The position numbers were made by a program, and so were the translations under genes. The notes beneath the pieces were generated by a model that saw nothing but the letters and a program-made list of their open reading frames with translations, ran no database searches and was not told the DNA's origin. This document shows, one piece after another, positions 36,601 through 46,420 of a stretch of DNA of 64,000 nucleotides; position 1 is the first letter of the stretch, and each line of letters opens with the position of its first letter. The stretch comes from Marinisporobacter balticus (GTDB lineage: Bacteria; Bacillota; Clostridia; Peptostreptococcales; Thermotaleaceae), in contig NZ_SLWV01000013.1 of assembly GCF_004345705.1 (NCBI RefSeq), forward strand, positions 23,616-87,615, read 5' to 3'.

Positions 36601-37827
36601 ATGACAAATGTTTTTGATGTGCTAAAGGAGCGTGGATTTATCCAACAAACAACACACGAAGATGAAATCAGGGAACTTCTTGGAAAAGAATCTGTATCCT
36701 TTTATATTGGCTTTGACCCAACTGCTGACAGCTTACATGTAGGTCATTTTCTTCAAGTCATCACCATGATGCACATGCAGCGTGCAGGTCATCGTCCAAT
36801 TGTATTAGTTGGAGGTGGTACAGGAATGGTAGGAGACCCAACTGGAAAAACAGATATGAGAAAGATGATGACCCCTGAAACGATAGCATCTAATTGCAAA
36901 TGTTTCAAAAAACAACTTTCTAGATTTCTAGACTTTTCTGATGGTAAAGCGATTATGGCCAATAACGCGGATTGGTTGATGAATTTAGAGTATATTCCTT
37001 TCTTAAGAGAAATCGGAAGACATTTCTCTGTAAATCGAATGCTTACAGCCGAATGCTTCAAAAGTCGTATGGAACAAGGTTTATCTTTTCTTGAATTTAA
37101 CTATATGATTATGCAATCCTATGATTTCTTAGAACTTCATAGAAAATATAATTGTAAGCTACAGCTTGGCGGGGATGATCAATGGTCTAATATTATTAAT
37201 GGTGCTGATCTAATCAGAAGAGTCGATGGTGAATCAGCTTATGGTATGACCTTTACACTCCTCACAACAAGTGAAGGGAAAAAGATGGGAAAAACAGAGT
37301 CTGGTGCCCTTTGGCTTGATCCTGAAAAAACATCTCCTTATGAATTCTACCAATACTGGAGAAACGTCGCTGATGCTGACGTTGAAAGATGTCTATCTCT
37401 GCTTACGTTCCTTCCAATGGATGAAGTAAGAAGATTCGGTGCACTAAAAGATGCAGAAATTAATCAAGCAAAAGAAATCCTTGCTTACGAAGTAACCAAA
37501 TTGGTACATGGACAAGAAGAAGCACAGAAATCTCAAGAAGCCGCAAAAGCACTTTTTGGAAAAGGTCCTGCAAGTGAAAATGTACCGTCTACTGAAATTT
37601 CAAGAACTGAGTTTATAGAAGGCATGGACATCATGGATTTACTTACAAAAACAAATTTAATCCCATCTCGTAGTGAAGGTAGACGTTTGATTCAACAAGG
37701 TGGATTATCTATAGATGGTGAAAAAATTACAGATTTGAAACACAAGATTCAAGAAGCAGATTTTAAAGAAGGTACATTGATGATTAAAAAAGGCAAAAAA
37801 ATATATCATCAAGTAAAATTAGTATAA
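36601..37827 (+). CDS. tyrS: Tyrosyl-tRNA synthetase
   Basis: 408 residues of class I synthetase. The HIGH motif appears as HVGHF (around 47-51) after GFDPTADSL. LGGDDQWSN binds tyrosine, and the KMSKS loop is KKMGKTESG. The last 65 residues (IPSRSEGRRLIQQGGLSIDGEKI) form an S4-like RNA-binding domain. It charges tRNA-Tyr in the cytoplasm. The TyrZ-type KMGK loop and the length fit the firmicute enzyme. Expression is set by the T-box upstream. Confidence 0.96.
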   Translation: MTNVFDVLKERGFIQQTTHEDEIRELLGKESVSFYIGFDPTADSLHVGHFLQVITMMHMQRAGHRPIVLVGGGTGMVGDPTGKTDMRKMMTPETIASNCKCFKKQLSRFLDFSDGKAIMANNADWLMNLEYIPFLREIGRHFSVNRMLTAECFKSRMEQGLSFLEFNYMIMQSYDFLELHRKYNCKLQLGGDDQWSNIINGADLIRRVDGESAYGMTFTLLTTSEGKKMGKTESGALWLDPEKTSPYEFYQYWRNVADADVERCLSLLTFLPMDEVRRFGALKDAEINQAKEILAYEVTKLVHGQEEAQKSQEAAKALFGKGPASENVPSTEISRTEFIEGMDIMDLLTKTNLIPSRSEGRRLIQQGGLSIDGEKITDLKHKIQEADFKEGTLMIKKGKKIYHQVKLV

Positions 37828-37856
37828 TTCATTTTAAAATTTATTTTTTCCATAGC

Positions 37857-37896
37857 AAAAAGAAACAAGTATGACTACCTCTACTCGTTTCTTTTT
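37857..37896. terminator. Terminator after tyrS
   Basis: AAAAAGAAACAAGTA and TACTCGTTTCTTTTT pair with one mismatch around a 10-base loop. It can act on tyrS and on the convergent sulfoxide reductase gene. Confidence 0.85.
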
Positions 37897-37918
37897 GTGT
37901 GGATAACCTTTCTTTTTT

Positions 37919-38419
37919 TTAAATAACTGTGGACCAATCCATGTATTTATTCAATGTATCCACAAATCTTTGAAGCCCTTTTGCATCCATTTCATCAAAT
38001 CGTCCCTTTATAGGGCTATCAATATCTAGTACACCTATAAGTTTTCCTTCATACACAATAGGAAGCACGATCTCTGACTCCGAAGCACTGTCACATGCAA
38101 CATGTCCTGGAAATTCGTGAACATCCTTTACAACTTGAATTTTTAATTCCTTTGCAGCAGTTCCACACACGCCTTTTCCGATCTGAAGATGCGTACATGC
38201 AGGTTTTCCTTGAAATGGCCCTAATATTAATTCTCTATTTTTATATAGATAAAATCCTGCCCAATTTATCTCATCTAGGAGTAAATTTAAAAGAGCTGAA
38301 GCATTTGACAGATTTGCCAATCCATCTGATTCTTCACAAATTAATCCAATCAGCTTCATATTCATGTAGTTATAAAATTTTCCTTTATCATCTGTTTTTA
38401 CTTTTTTTATTTCATTCAT
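37919..38419 (-). CDS. msrC: Free methionine-(R)-sulfoxide reductase (GAF domain)
   Basis: 166 residues, a single GAF domain with the fRMsr signature: INWAGFYLYKNRELILGPFQG, PACTHLQIGKGVCGTAA, FPGHVACDSASESEIVLPI and LIGVLDIDSP. The three cysteines at ACT, GVCG and ACDS are the catalytic and resolving residues of the family. It reduces free Met-R-sulfoxide in the cytoplasm and so protects against oxidation. It starts behind AGGAGG. Confidence 0.9.
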   Translation of the reverse strand: MNEIKKVKTDDKGKFYNYMNMKLIGLICEESDGLANLSNASALLNLLLDEINWAGFYLYKNRELILGPFQGKPACTHLQIGKGVCGTAAKELKIQVVKDVHEFPGHVACDSASESEIVLPIVYEGKLIGVLDIDSPIKGRFDEMDAKGLQRFVDTLNKYMDWSTVI

Positions 38420-38502
38420 ATATACGCCTCCTGTGACTATACTCGTTTAAAATTCTTATTCCATCTGTATAAAATCATTTTTAGTGGCTCTTATCGTGTA
38501 AT

Positions 38503-39675
38503 TTATAATAATCTTTTCTTTAACTTTTCCCCTAACGCGTTTTCAAAATAGGGGTTAACTCCCCAAAATTCTTTGAATTTTCTGTATTCTTCTACTACTT
38601 CTTGATTTTTCTTATTAGTCTTTATAGCACGTATCAACAAATTTTTAGGGGTATGCTCTAAATCAATAAACTCTAATATTTGTGTTGTATAGCCCATAAT
38701 CTCTAATATATTTGCTCTTATACTATCTGTAATGAGCGCAGACATTCTTTCTTTAATAATACCATGCTTCTCCATAGGGTTCATCAAAGAATTATGAATT
38801 TGATCAAATAATTCATGCTGACAGCATGGCACAGAAAGGATAATATCTGCATCCCATTCTATGGCTTTTACAAAAGCTGCATCTGTTGCCATATCGCAAG
38901 CATGAAGCGTTACAACCATATCTACTTTGTCTGCACCTGTAAAATGTTCAATGTCTCCGATCATAAATTTTAGATCCTCATAGCCTAAATCTTTAGAAAT
39001 CTCATTGCAGTGATTCACTACATCTTTTTTTAAATCCAACCCTATGATATTCACATGAAGCTTTAAGATATCCACAAAATAATGATATAGTGCAAAGGTT
39101 AAATAAGATTTTCCACAACCAAAATCGATAATATTTATTTTCTCCGTTTTTTTCTCTAAATGTGGCACTACATCTGCAACCATTTCTAAGAATCGATTAA
39201 TTTGGCGAAATTTATCATACTTTTGCGCCAATACTTTTCCATCTTCATTCATCACACCAAGTCTTATTAAGAAAGGATTTACCTCATTTTCAGGAATCAT
39301 ATGATTTTTCTTTCGATTATGTTCTAAATTTATGCTTTTCTTTGTCGGTGGTTTCTCTAATATTTTAACTTTTAATTTTTTACTAATCAATATTTGAACA
39401 TCTGCATCTTTTGTATAGATCTGCCCTTGTTTAAATTGCTCTTCAAATAAGGTAACCGTTTTATTGATCATCGCATCTTCTTTTATATTCTCATGGGTGA
39501 CTTTTTTGGGGTAGTTGTAAGTAAATTGATAAATATATTCACCTTTTACTAATATAGGACGTATGGTAACTTTGTTATAATTTTCAATATCTTTTTTTCT
39601 TGCATTGCTTAAAACGCAGTATATAAGAGATTGATCTTTTATGATCTGCTCTATTCTTTTCCGTATATTCTCCAT
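38503..39675 (-). CDS. SAM-dependent methyltransferase, Methyltransf_32-like
   Basis: 390 residues. The first 130 residues are an ill-defined domain. Then a Rossmann-fold methyltransferase shows the SAM motif IIDFGCGKSYLTFALYHY (around 186), IIGLDLKKDVV, and a later DMVVTLHACDMATDAAF. SVPCCQHELF supplies a Cys-Cys-Gln-His motif typical of this RNA or protein methyltransferase-like family. Substrate unknown; an rRNA or tRNA target is possible. It stands as a single gene downstream of a symporter. Confidence 0.78.
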   Translation of the reverse strand: MENIRKRIEQIIKDQSLIYCVLSNARKKDIENYNKVTIRPILVKGEYIYQFTYNYPKKVTHENIKEDAMINKTVTLFEEQFKQGQIYTKDADVQILISKKLKVKILEKPPTKKSINLEHNRKKNHMIPENEVNPFLIRLGVMNEDGKVLAQKYDKFRQINRFLEMVADVVPHLEKKTEKINIIDFGCGKSYLTFALYHYFVDILKLHVNIIGLDLKKDVVNHCNEISKDLGYEDLKFMIGDIEHFTGADKVDMVVTLHACDMATDAAFVKAIEWDADIILSVPCCQHELFDQIHNSLMNPMEKHGIIKERMSALITDSIRANILEIMGYTTQILEFIDLEHTPKNLLIRAIKTNKKNQEVVEEYRKFKEFWGVNPYFENALGEKLKKRLL

Positions 39676-39746
39676 ATTAAAAATCTTCCTCTCATTTATT
39701 CATCAATTTATTTTTTATTCCATCTAAATTTGCGCATTATCCTGTA

Positions 39747-39836
39747 TCAGTTATTTTCAATACGTTTACCTGCGACCATATTTTGTGCGCTTCGTTCTTG
39801 AGGATACTTAAGTATTATTATATCAAATAAAGCCAC
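39747..39836 (-). CDS. Possible short peptide gene (29 aa)
   Basis: A GTG-initiated frame ends in DIIILKYPQERSAQNMVAGK followed by RIENN. AGGAG lies about 13 bases ahead of the GTG, a little too far. The charged end looks protein-like, either a tiny gene or the tail of a lost one. No function is offered. Confidence 0.2.
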   Translation of the reverse strand: MALFDIIILKYPQERSAQNMVAGKRIENN

Positions 39837-39889
39837 AAAATATATATACTCCTAAAAAGACTTTACTAGGCTTATATCTTTCTTATTAA

Positions 39890-41293
39890 TCAATATATCT
39901 CTTTTACTTTTACTTTTTCTTCTTCTTTTAAAAACATAGATCCACCGATTAATAAGATCACGCTACTTATTAGTCCAATGTATAAAGCATTTATCCCCCT
40001 TATCCCAAATATTCCCCACAATACGGAAAGAATAGGTGCCACAACGATTGCTACAACCCCTGCTTTCTTCTTTACTTTTCCTTTAAAATAAAGTGCTCCT
40101 AATAGTGGGATGAATATGGTTGTTCCCCTTAAAGCCATCGATAAAAATCCCCACTTTAATATGAGTGAATTCATATTTGTAAATACCATTATTATTGTAA
40201 GAATAGATATGACACATACACATGTTCTTAAAACAAACAACTGTTTTTTATCATCTGCTTCTGGATGCATACATTTTACATATATATCACGATTGATCAT
40301 CGTACTAATTCCTAATGTTAAGCCTGCTCCCGTACCAATAACAGATATAATCATTGTTGCTATAGCGATCCCTCCAACCCAAGGATCTAAATAGGTAAGA
40401 ATAAAAGAAGGAAGGGCTTCTTTCGGTATAATATTTGGGTGAGATGCACGCATATATAAACCAATCAGCGTAGAGACTAAACCTATTGGCGGAATCAAAA
40501 GTGCAGAAATGTACACCCCTTTTTTTGATTCCTTTTCATTTTCACCTGCAAACACTGCCAATAAGTACGTCTGTGTAGATACAATACCCACTACTACAGA
40601 AAATCCTTGGGCAATGGCAGTCCCTACCCCATCACTAAACAAATTCAACCATGGATTTTTTGGGAAACTAGATAATAGTCCACTTACCCCGTTAAAATGC
40701 TTATAACAAATGATCCCGCTAATCATTAATGTGAAATATAACAAGAATGCTTTTACAATACCCACCTTGCTCGTACCCATAAATCCACCAAAAAATATAT
40801 ATGATATGATAAGTCCAACCGTTATGATTACTGCCACGGCTTCTGTCACCTGAAACATAGATGTCATGATTGCTACAGATGAAAGTACTTGTCCTGTAAT
40901 GTGAATAAATATTGCAAAAGAAGTAATGCTACTGGCTGCAATCGCTGCATATTCTCCATAAGTTAAAGCTAAAAATTGAGATACAGTATCTACTTCTGCT
41001 CTTCTTAATGGACCTGCTACAAACATCCCTAAAAATACACACGCGATACTCGAACCTAGTGTAAACCACATCGCATTGACACCTGTTTGAAAAGCTAATT
41101 GTGCAGCCCCTATTGTTGAACCGCCTCCAACAATTGTAGCCATAATACTTCCAGCTACGGAAATACCATTTAAGTTTCTTCCTCCTACAGCAAAATCTTT
41201 TGAGCTTTTCACATTTTTTGCTGTATAATAGCCTAAATAAGATACAAGGAAAAGGGTTATAAAAGTGCTCACATAATGAATTTCAGTAATCAT
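39890..41293 (-). CDS. Sodium:solute symporter family transporter
   Basis: 467 residues with about thirteen membrane helices. The SSS family core is visible: KDFAVGGRNLNGISVAGSIMATIVGGGSTIGAAQLAF near the N-terminus, then the helix 5-6 region and VSTQTYLLAVFAGENEKESKKGV. It uses the Na+ gradient to import an organic solute. The family covers sugars, proline, pantothenate and organic acids, and nothing in the sequence fixes the substrate. The ATG follows AGAGAGGA. Confidence 0.85.
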   Translation of the reverse strand: MITEIHYVSTFITLFLVSYLGYYTAKNVKSSKDFAVGGRNLNGISVAGSIMATIVGGGSTIGAAQLAFQTGVNAMWFTLGSSIACVFLGMFVAGPLRRAEVDTVSQFLALTYGEYAAIAASSITSFAIFIHITGQVLSSVAIMTSMFQVTEAVAVIITVGLIISYIFFGGFMGTSKVGIVKAFLLYFTLMISGIICYKHFNGVSGLLSSFPKNPWLNLFSDGVGTAIAQGFSVVVGIVSTQTYLLAVFAGENEKESKKGVYISALLIPPIGLVSTLIGLYMRASHPNIIPKEALPSFILTYLDPWVGGIAIATMIISVIGTGAGLTLGISTMINRDIYVKCMHPEADDKKQLFVLRTCVCVISILTIIMVFTNMNSLILKWGFLSMALRGTTIFIPLLGALYFKGKVKKKAGVVAIVVAPILSVLWGIFGIRGINALYIGLISSVILLIGGSMFLKEEEKVKVKEIY

Positions 41294-41433
41294 AATATCC
41301 TCTCTTTTCTTTATGACTTTTCATTATCATTCTACCATTTTTCCTTATCCTGTATATATAACATCTCATAATTTTATATGTTTTTTATAGAATCCTTTCT
41401 TTTAATTGAAATATACTACTTTATTAAGATTGA

Positions 41434-41697
41434 ATGTTTCCAACATCTATCACGATAGGCTCTGGACGAAGTGGCAGTATTTTAACACCGGTATTCTATA
41501 TTTGTGCAACAGCAGGTAATGCTTGGGGACAAATTATAAGCGGACACAAAAGCGTATATCCAAGTCAAATTCTTATGGTAAACAAATCCCCTTCAATGGA
41601 TTTTCAAGTAAATTGTGAAATCGGAGAAGTACAGGAACCTAAGATTAAAGATAAACATAAAATATTTAAACGATTTTATGAAAATAAAGGGGTATAA
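41434..41697 (+). pseudogene. Remnant of a ClC-type chloride channel gene
   Basis: An 87-residue frame reads TSITIGSGRSGSILTPVFYI, then CATAGNAWGQIISG and HKSVYPSQIL. This resembles the selectivity-filter helix region and the C-terminal end of ClC-family channels (family form GSGGSGGIxTP). The first two thirds of such a protein and a ribosome site are missing, so it is a 3' relic. A terminator shared with the GGDEF gene follows. The identification is by motif only. Confidence 0.5.
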
Positions 41698-41703
41698 GTA
41701 AGT

Positions 41704-41747
41704 AAAAAACAGATAGAACATCCCAAAGATGCCTATCTGTTTTTTTA
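41704..41747. terminator. Bidirectional terminator
   Basis: AAAAACAGATAG and CTATCTGTTTTTTT form a hairpin with a 16-base loop. It overlaps the stop codon of the GGDEF/EAL gene and ends the ClC relic. Confidence 0.85.
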
Positions 41748-44201
41748 ACATACTTTTTCCTGTTCTTCTATCATGTGCTCAATTTCGTTTACAGGTAATG
41801 GACGACTAAACAAGTATCCTTGTACTTTATCGCAATGTAGACTTTTGAGAGATGTGAATTGTTCCCATGTTTCAACACCTTCTGCAATTACAGTCATCTT
41901 CATACTATGGGCCATATCAATAACAGACTTTACAATAGCTTGCTCATTATGATCTTTTGTAAGATCATCTATAAAAGATTTATCAATTTTTAAAATATCA
42001 ATTTCTAATTGTCTTAAATAATTAAGAGAAGAATATCCTTTCCCAAAATCATCTAATGATATACGAATTCCTAATTTTCTTAAATCATGTAATATTTTAT
42101 TAGTAAATTCAAAATCTTTCATGATGATATTCTCTGTAATTTCTAATTCAAGAGAAGACGGTTGCATCCCTGTCTCTTCTAAAATATCTATAATGCTTTG
42201 TACAAAATCTGACTGTTGTATTTGAATTACAGAAATATTGACAGCTACACTCATATCCGTACATCCTAATGATTTCCATATTTGGTTCTGCTTGCATGCG
42301 TTCCTTAGCACCCACTGTCCCATAGGAACAATAAGTCTCATTTCTTCTGCTAATGGAATAAACATATTTGGAGGGATCATTCCATTAGTAGGATGGTTCC
42401 ATCGTACTAATGCCTCTACCCCTGCAATACTTTTGTCATTTGTATTGATCTTTGGCTGATAATAAACAACAAATTCCTCCCGATCCACTGCATGTCTTAA
42501 GCTATTTTCCATTTCCAATTTTTCCAATAGTTTTTCATTCATATCCGATGTATAAAAATGATACATATTTTTACCACAGCTCTTAGCAACGTACATAGCT
42601 GTATCTGCATTTTTTAAAAGAATATTTGTATTGATCCCATCATCTGGATATAGAGTAATTCCTATACTTGTCGTAACATAAAATTCACGATCATCTATGA
42701 TCCATGGGTTTTGAAATGCTTTTATAACATGCTTAACAGTGTCTATGATATCTTGTACATCATTTGCTTTTGGCAGTATGGCTACAAATTCATCTCCACC
42801 CATGCGCGTAGCAGTAGCATCTTCCCCTAAATATTTTTCAAGTAATCGTCCAACATTTTTAAGAAGTAAGTCTCCAAACATATGCCCAATGGTATCATTT
42901 ACATTTTTAAAATTATCCAAATCAAAATATAGTAATGCTACCTTCTGCTTTTGTTGTTCTGCTTCTTCTAATGCACGCGCTAATTTCTCTTCAAACAAAG
43001 TCCTATTGGGTAGCCCTGTCAATTTATCATAATAAGCCAAGTAATGAATTTGATTTTGCTGTTGCATCAATTCTTCTTCTCTCTTTTTGATGATTTCTTT
43101 CATTTTATTAACATTATTTGTAATATCCCCTAATTCGTCATTTGCATCTATTTCAATATTATAATCATAGTTTCCTTTTTCTATCATTTTCAAACCATAA
43201 TTAATGGTAGCAATTTTACTTAATATAGTGGTATTAAAAAACGTTGATGCAATAAAAAATGTAATGAATATAATAAAAAATGATACCCCTAACGAAAACA
43301 AGAAAATATCCTTTCTGTTTTTCTCTAAGGTAGAAAAATCATAAATCAATTCCACATAAAAATTTCTTGTAAAATCATAATAAGATTCATCCAAAGAAAA
43401 GGAATGGTAACAATGTTGTAACTTCCCTTTTTGTATACATATTTCTTCTTCTTTTTTAAGCTTATTCATAAAAACTTTATTTTTTCCAAACTTTTTGCCA
43501 CTATGTAACAAAGACCAATTATCTATTTTATTATAACCATATATATCAATGCCTACTAAGTATTTATTTTCTTTAGCAATGGACTGAAACAGTCTTGAAA
43601 AGACAAATTCATCATATCCTTTTGGATAACTATTTTTTATATATTCATTGATATTTACAGAAATTTCAATAATATAATTGCTTTCTTTAGGACTATAATA
43701 AATGTATTTATTTAAAATACCCGTTTTGCTAGAAGCTGTAATACTTTGATTTTTGATTTCTTCCTTCCCATATAGCGATTTCAATTTTTTTTCAAATGTT
43801 TCTCCAGTTTGAAAAATATTCAAATTTTGATCTTGTGGAAAGGTAGTATAAACAATTGTACCCTCTTCATTAATGATATAGATCTGATACATAGGAAATT
43901 CTTCTGCTATTTTTTTTAATACATCATTAGTAAAATCATCCTTTTTTTTAAAGGGTTCTTCTATTTTTTTACTCACTTTTAGTATATCTTTTTCCATCTT
44001 TTCTTTCAATTCTCGATCTACTTCAAGAAGAATTTTATCAAAAGTAAATATTTTTTCTTTTGATTGAAAAATAATATCTTTTTTCTGTACATCTACAATT
44101 TGATCTATTTTGTTTCCTACATAATTTCCGATGACAATCGTTAATAGCATATTTGAACATACCATTGCAAAAATCAAATACAGAATAAATTTTTTCTTCA
44201 T
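41745..44201 (-). CDS. Cyclic di-GMP signalling protein, sensor-HAMP-GGDEF-EAL
   Basis: 818 residues from the ATG at 44201 behind GAGGAG; the TTG five codons earlier overlaps that site. A helix at about 5-25, a Cache-like extracellular region (about 30-300), a second helix (about 303-325) and HAMP lead to the two catalytic domains. GGDEF (about 395-555) has an intact RMGGDEFVAIL. EAL (about 570-815) shows VEALVRWNHP, the metal residues in LEITENI, LDDFGKGYSSL and VIAEGVET. Both active sites look complete, so it could make and break c-di-GMP; which activity dominates cannot be told. Confidence 0.92.
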   Translation of the reverse strand: MKKKFILYLIFAMVCSNMLLTIVIGNYVGNKIDQIVDVQKKDIIFQSKEKIFTFDKILLEVDRELKEKMEKDILKVSKKIEEPFKKKDDFTNDVLKKIAEEFPMYQIYIINEEGTIVYTTFPQDQNLNIFQTGETFEKKLKSLYGKEEIKNQSITASSKTGILNKYIYYSPKESNYIIEISVNINEYIKNSYPKGYDEFVFSRLFQSIAKENKYLVGIDIYGYNKIDNWSLLHSGKKFGKNKVFMNKLKKEEEICIQKGKLQHCYHSFSLDESYYDFTRNFYVELIYDFSTLEKNRKDIFLFSLGVSFFIIFITFFIASTFFNTTILSKIATINYGLKMIEKGNYDYNIEIDANDELGDITNNVNKMKEIIKKREEELMQQQNQIHYLAYYDKLTGLPNRTLFEEKLARALEEAEQQKQKVALLYFDLDNFKNVNDTIGHMFGDLLLKNVGRLLEKYLGEDATATRMGGDEFVAILPKANDVQDIIDTVKHVIKAFQNPWIIDDREFYVTTSIGITLYPDDGINTNILLKNADTAMYVAKSCGKNMYHFYTSDMNEKLLEKLEMENSLRHAVDREEFVVYYQPKINTNDKSIAGVEALVRWNHPTNGMIPPNMFIPLAEEMRLIVPMGQWVLRNACKQNQIWKSLGCTDMSVAVNISVIQIQQSDFVQSIIDILEETGMQPSSLELEITENIIMKDFEFTNKILHDLRKLGIRISLDDFGKGYSSLNYLRQLEIDILKIDKSFIDDLTKDHNEQAIVKSVIDMAHSMKMTVIAEGVETWEQFTSLKSLHCDKVQGYLFSRPLPVNEIEHMIEEQEKVC

Positions 44202-44420
44202 TATGAAACTCCTCAATACAAATTATTTATTAATGATTTATTTTATCATAATTGGATAAGTTATACAAAATATTGTTCTGGCTATAAATCCCTTGCAAAC
44301 GCATTTGTTAACCAATATATAAACTTTGATTTGTATTTAATATATCCATTATGGAAATAATATATAAATGTTTTTTCAGTAAATTGTTTTTTCTTATCCC
44401 TGTATAGAAAAATATAGTTA

Positions 44421-44429
44421 TGGTATAAT
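44421..44429 (+). promoter_or_regulatory. Extended -10 promoter of murI
   Basis: TGGTATAAT lies about 32 bases before the murI start. The -35 region is poor. Confidence 0.5.
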
Positions 44430-44460
44430 ATTTTATCATATACTTTAGGAGGTTAATAAG

Positions 44461-45273
44461 GTGAAAGCTTTACCTATAGGCGTATTTGATTCAGGTATGG
44501 GTGGACTAAGCGTATTAAGAGAAATGAAAAAATTGATGCCACAAGAAGATTACATATATTATGGCGATTCAAAACATATCCCTTATGGCAAAAAAACAAA
44601 GGAAGCCTTAACAGACATCTGTATTGAAATTGGTGATTATCTTATAAAAAGAGGCGTCAAAGCAATCGTAATCGCTTGTAATACAGCTACAAGCACAGTT
44701 ATAGATACATTTCGCAATAGATATACGATTCCTATTATAGGCATTGAACCGGCTCTAAAACCAGCTATTGAACAATATACAGATGGAAAAATCGTTGTAC
44801 TTGCTACAGAGGTTACTTTAAAGGAAGAAAAGTTTAAAAACTTGATGGATCAATATACATCTCAGGCAGAGATTGTAAAAATTCCTGGACCTAAACTTGT
44901 ATCTATTGTAGAAAGTGGATTGACAGAAGGCAAGGAAGCAGAAGAAGCCATAAAAGAGGTTTTTGAACATATGGACAGACATGAAATTTCTTCAATTGTA
45001 TTAGGATGTACCCATTATCCTTTTTTAAACACTGCCATAAAAAAAGTATTAGGAGACAATATTACATTGATTGATGGTGGCTTTGGAACAGCACTCCATC
45101 TTAAAGATATCCTGTCACAAAAAGGACTATTAAAAGATGAAAGTGAAAATGGGCATATTGAAATCATTAATTCCTCTAATGACAAAAGAAAAATAGATCT
45201 TTCTTATAAGCTCCTTCTGCAAGACACACAAGATAAAAGCATGGCTTTTTCTTTGAAATTATCAAAAGCATGA
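44461..45273 (+). CDS. murI: Glutamate racemase
   Basis: 270 residues from a GTG behind AGGAGG. GVFDSGMGGLSVLREM, VIACNTATS (first catalytic Cys) and VLGCTHYPFL (second catalytic Cys) are diagnostic. It makes D-glutamate for peptidoglycan. An AGKIVVLATEVTLKEEKF-like middle segment also fits. The gene is followed by a short hairpin and the HD hydrolase gene. Confidence 0.96.
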   Translation: MKALPIGVFDSGMGGLSVLREMKKLMPQEDYIYYGDSKHIPYGKKTKEALTDICIEIGDYLIKRGVKAIVIACNTATSTVIDTFRNRYTIPIIGIEPALKPAIEQYTDGKIVVLATEVTLKEEKFKNLMDQYTSQAEIVKIPGPKLVSIVESGLTEGKEAEEAIKEVFEHMDRHEISSIVLGCTHYPFLNTAIKKVLGDNITLIDGGFGTALHLKDILSQKGLLKDESENGHIEIINSSNDKRKIDLSYKLLLQDTQDKSMAFSLKLSKA

Positions 45274-45285
45274 TAATCAAATCCC

Positions 45286-45320
45286 CCTTAACAAGAAAGA
45301 GGATTCCTCGTCTTTTAGGT
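45286..45320 (+). terminator. Probable terminator after murI
   Basis: AAGAAAGAGG-ATT-CCTCGTCTT can fold as a small hairpin, followed by TTTAGGTTTTGCTCTTTTT. The loop is tight and the T run broken, so it may be leaky. Confidence 0.45.
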
Positions 45321-45366
45321 TTTGCTCTTTTTGTATAGGATATCATACGATCATTAGGAGGTACAT

Positions 45367-45930
45367 ATGGAACGTAAAGAAGCATTAACATTATTAAAGG
45401 AACATGTTAAGACAGATCGTGTATTTAGACACTCACTTGCTGTTGAAGCTGCAATGGTAGCTTATGCAATGAAATTTGGGGAAGATGAGAATTATTGGGG
45501 GTTATTAGGATTACTTCATGATATTGACTTTGAAAAATACCCTGAAGAACATCCAAATCGTTCACCTGAAATTCTCGAAGCTGCAAATTTTGATGAAACA
45601 TTTATTGCAAGTATTCTTTCTCACGGTTCAACATCTAAAATTCCAAGAGACTCAAAAGAACGTCAATGCTTACATGCTGTAGATGAAATGGCAAGTTTCA
45701 TTATTGCAATTGCATTAATGCGCCCTACAAAACTTGAAGGATTAACGTCAAAATCTGTAAAAAAGAAAATGAAAGATAAAGCATTTGCCAAAGCGGTAAA
45801 TCGCGAGGAACTAACCGCATCAGCAGAAGCGCTAGGGGTTGAATTTTCTGATCATGTAGATACTATTGTGAATGGTCTCATTGCACATGAAGCAAAACTA
45901 CAAAAAGAAGGGTATAGTTTATTAGATTAA
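45367..45930 (+). CDS. HD-domain hydrolase
   Basis: 187 residues. The HD metal site is seen in FRHSLAVEAAM, LLGLLHDIDFEKYPEEHP and ILSHGSTSKIP, with a last Asp in LHAVDEMASF. This is the small HDIG-type family often annotated as HD superfamily hydrolase. It presumably cleaves a phosphomonoester of a nucleotide. The ribosome site AGGAGG is strong. Nothing in the context narrows the substrate. Confidence 0.82.
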   Translation: MERKEALTLLKEHVKTDRVFRHSLAVEAAMVAYAMKFGEDENYWGLLGLLHDIDFEKYPEEHPNRSPEILEAANFDETFIASILSHGSTSKIPRDSKERQCLHAVDEMASFIIAIALMRPTKLEGLTSKSVKKKMKDKAFAKAVNREELTASAEALGVEFSDHVDTIVNGLIAHEAKLQKEGYSLLD

Positions 45931-45956
45931 TCAATAACACGCTCTTACGTACAGGG

Positions 45957-45995
45957 TTAAGCAGTGATCTACATCAATTAGATCTCACGCTTAGC
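45957..45995 (+). terminator. Hairpin after the HD gene
   Basis: TTAAGCAGTGATCT and AGATCTCACGCTTAG pair imperfectly around a short loop. A TCTATTTATCCTCTTT stretch follows. Weak terminator candidate. Confidence 0.4.
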
Positions 45996-46039
45996 TCTAT
46001 TTATCCTCTTTGGTAACCTAGCTTCTCTAAAAAGTAAGT

Positions 46040-46083
46040 GGGGCTATCGGAAAATAGAAAAATCTAGTCCAACAGCCCCTTTT
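46040..46083. terminator. Terminator-like hairpin, dispersed repeat copy B
   Basis: GGGGCTATCGG and CCAACAGCCCC pair with G-T wobble, followed by TTTT. The outer arm matches copy A at 19206 (GGGGCTGTCG), but the inner part differs. It lies between the HD gene and a small minus-strand frame. Confidence 0.6.
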
Positions 46084-46088
46084 AGATA

Positions 46089-46292
46089 TTATCTATTTTT
46101 TTTAAATAATAATTGTATTTTTCTATGTTTTTCTATTTCATAATGCTGTCCACGTTTCATACTCCACTCATAACAATGTTCCTCTAACAACATTCTTTTA
46201 TAAAGTTCGATTGTTTTTTCAGCACGATCAATATTATTCGCTGTAATTTCTTGTAGTGCTGTGCATTCTTCTTTAAATCTTATGATATCCAA
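46089..46292 (-). CDS. Small hypothetical protein (67 aa)
   Basis: A TTG-initiated frame of 67 charged residues (MDIIRFKEECTALQEITANN at the start, QLLFKKNR at the end), probably one or two helices. There is no convincing ribosome site, and a stop codon lies directly before the TTG. It could be a real small soluble protein or the end of a decayed gene, since the next 250 bases to the right hold relics. Not recognised. Confidence 0.35.
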   Translation of the reverse strand: MDIIRFKEECTALQEITANNIDRAEKTIELYKRMLLEEHCYEWSMKRGQHYEIEKHRKIQLLFKKNR

Positions 46293-46420
46293 TTTCTACA
46301 TCTTCTACTTTTAAACGAATTTTTCCTCTAATGGATTATAATGGAATTTCCTTCCCTACAAGCTAAATATGCCACCAACTCTTCCATTATTTTTTTCTCC
46401 AAGAAATATTTTCTTATTTT

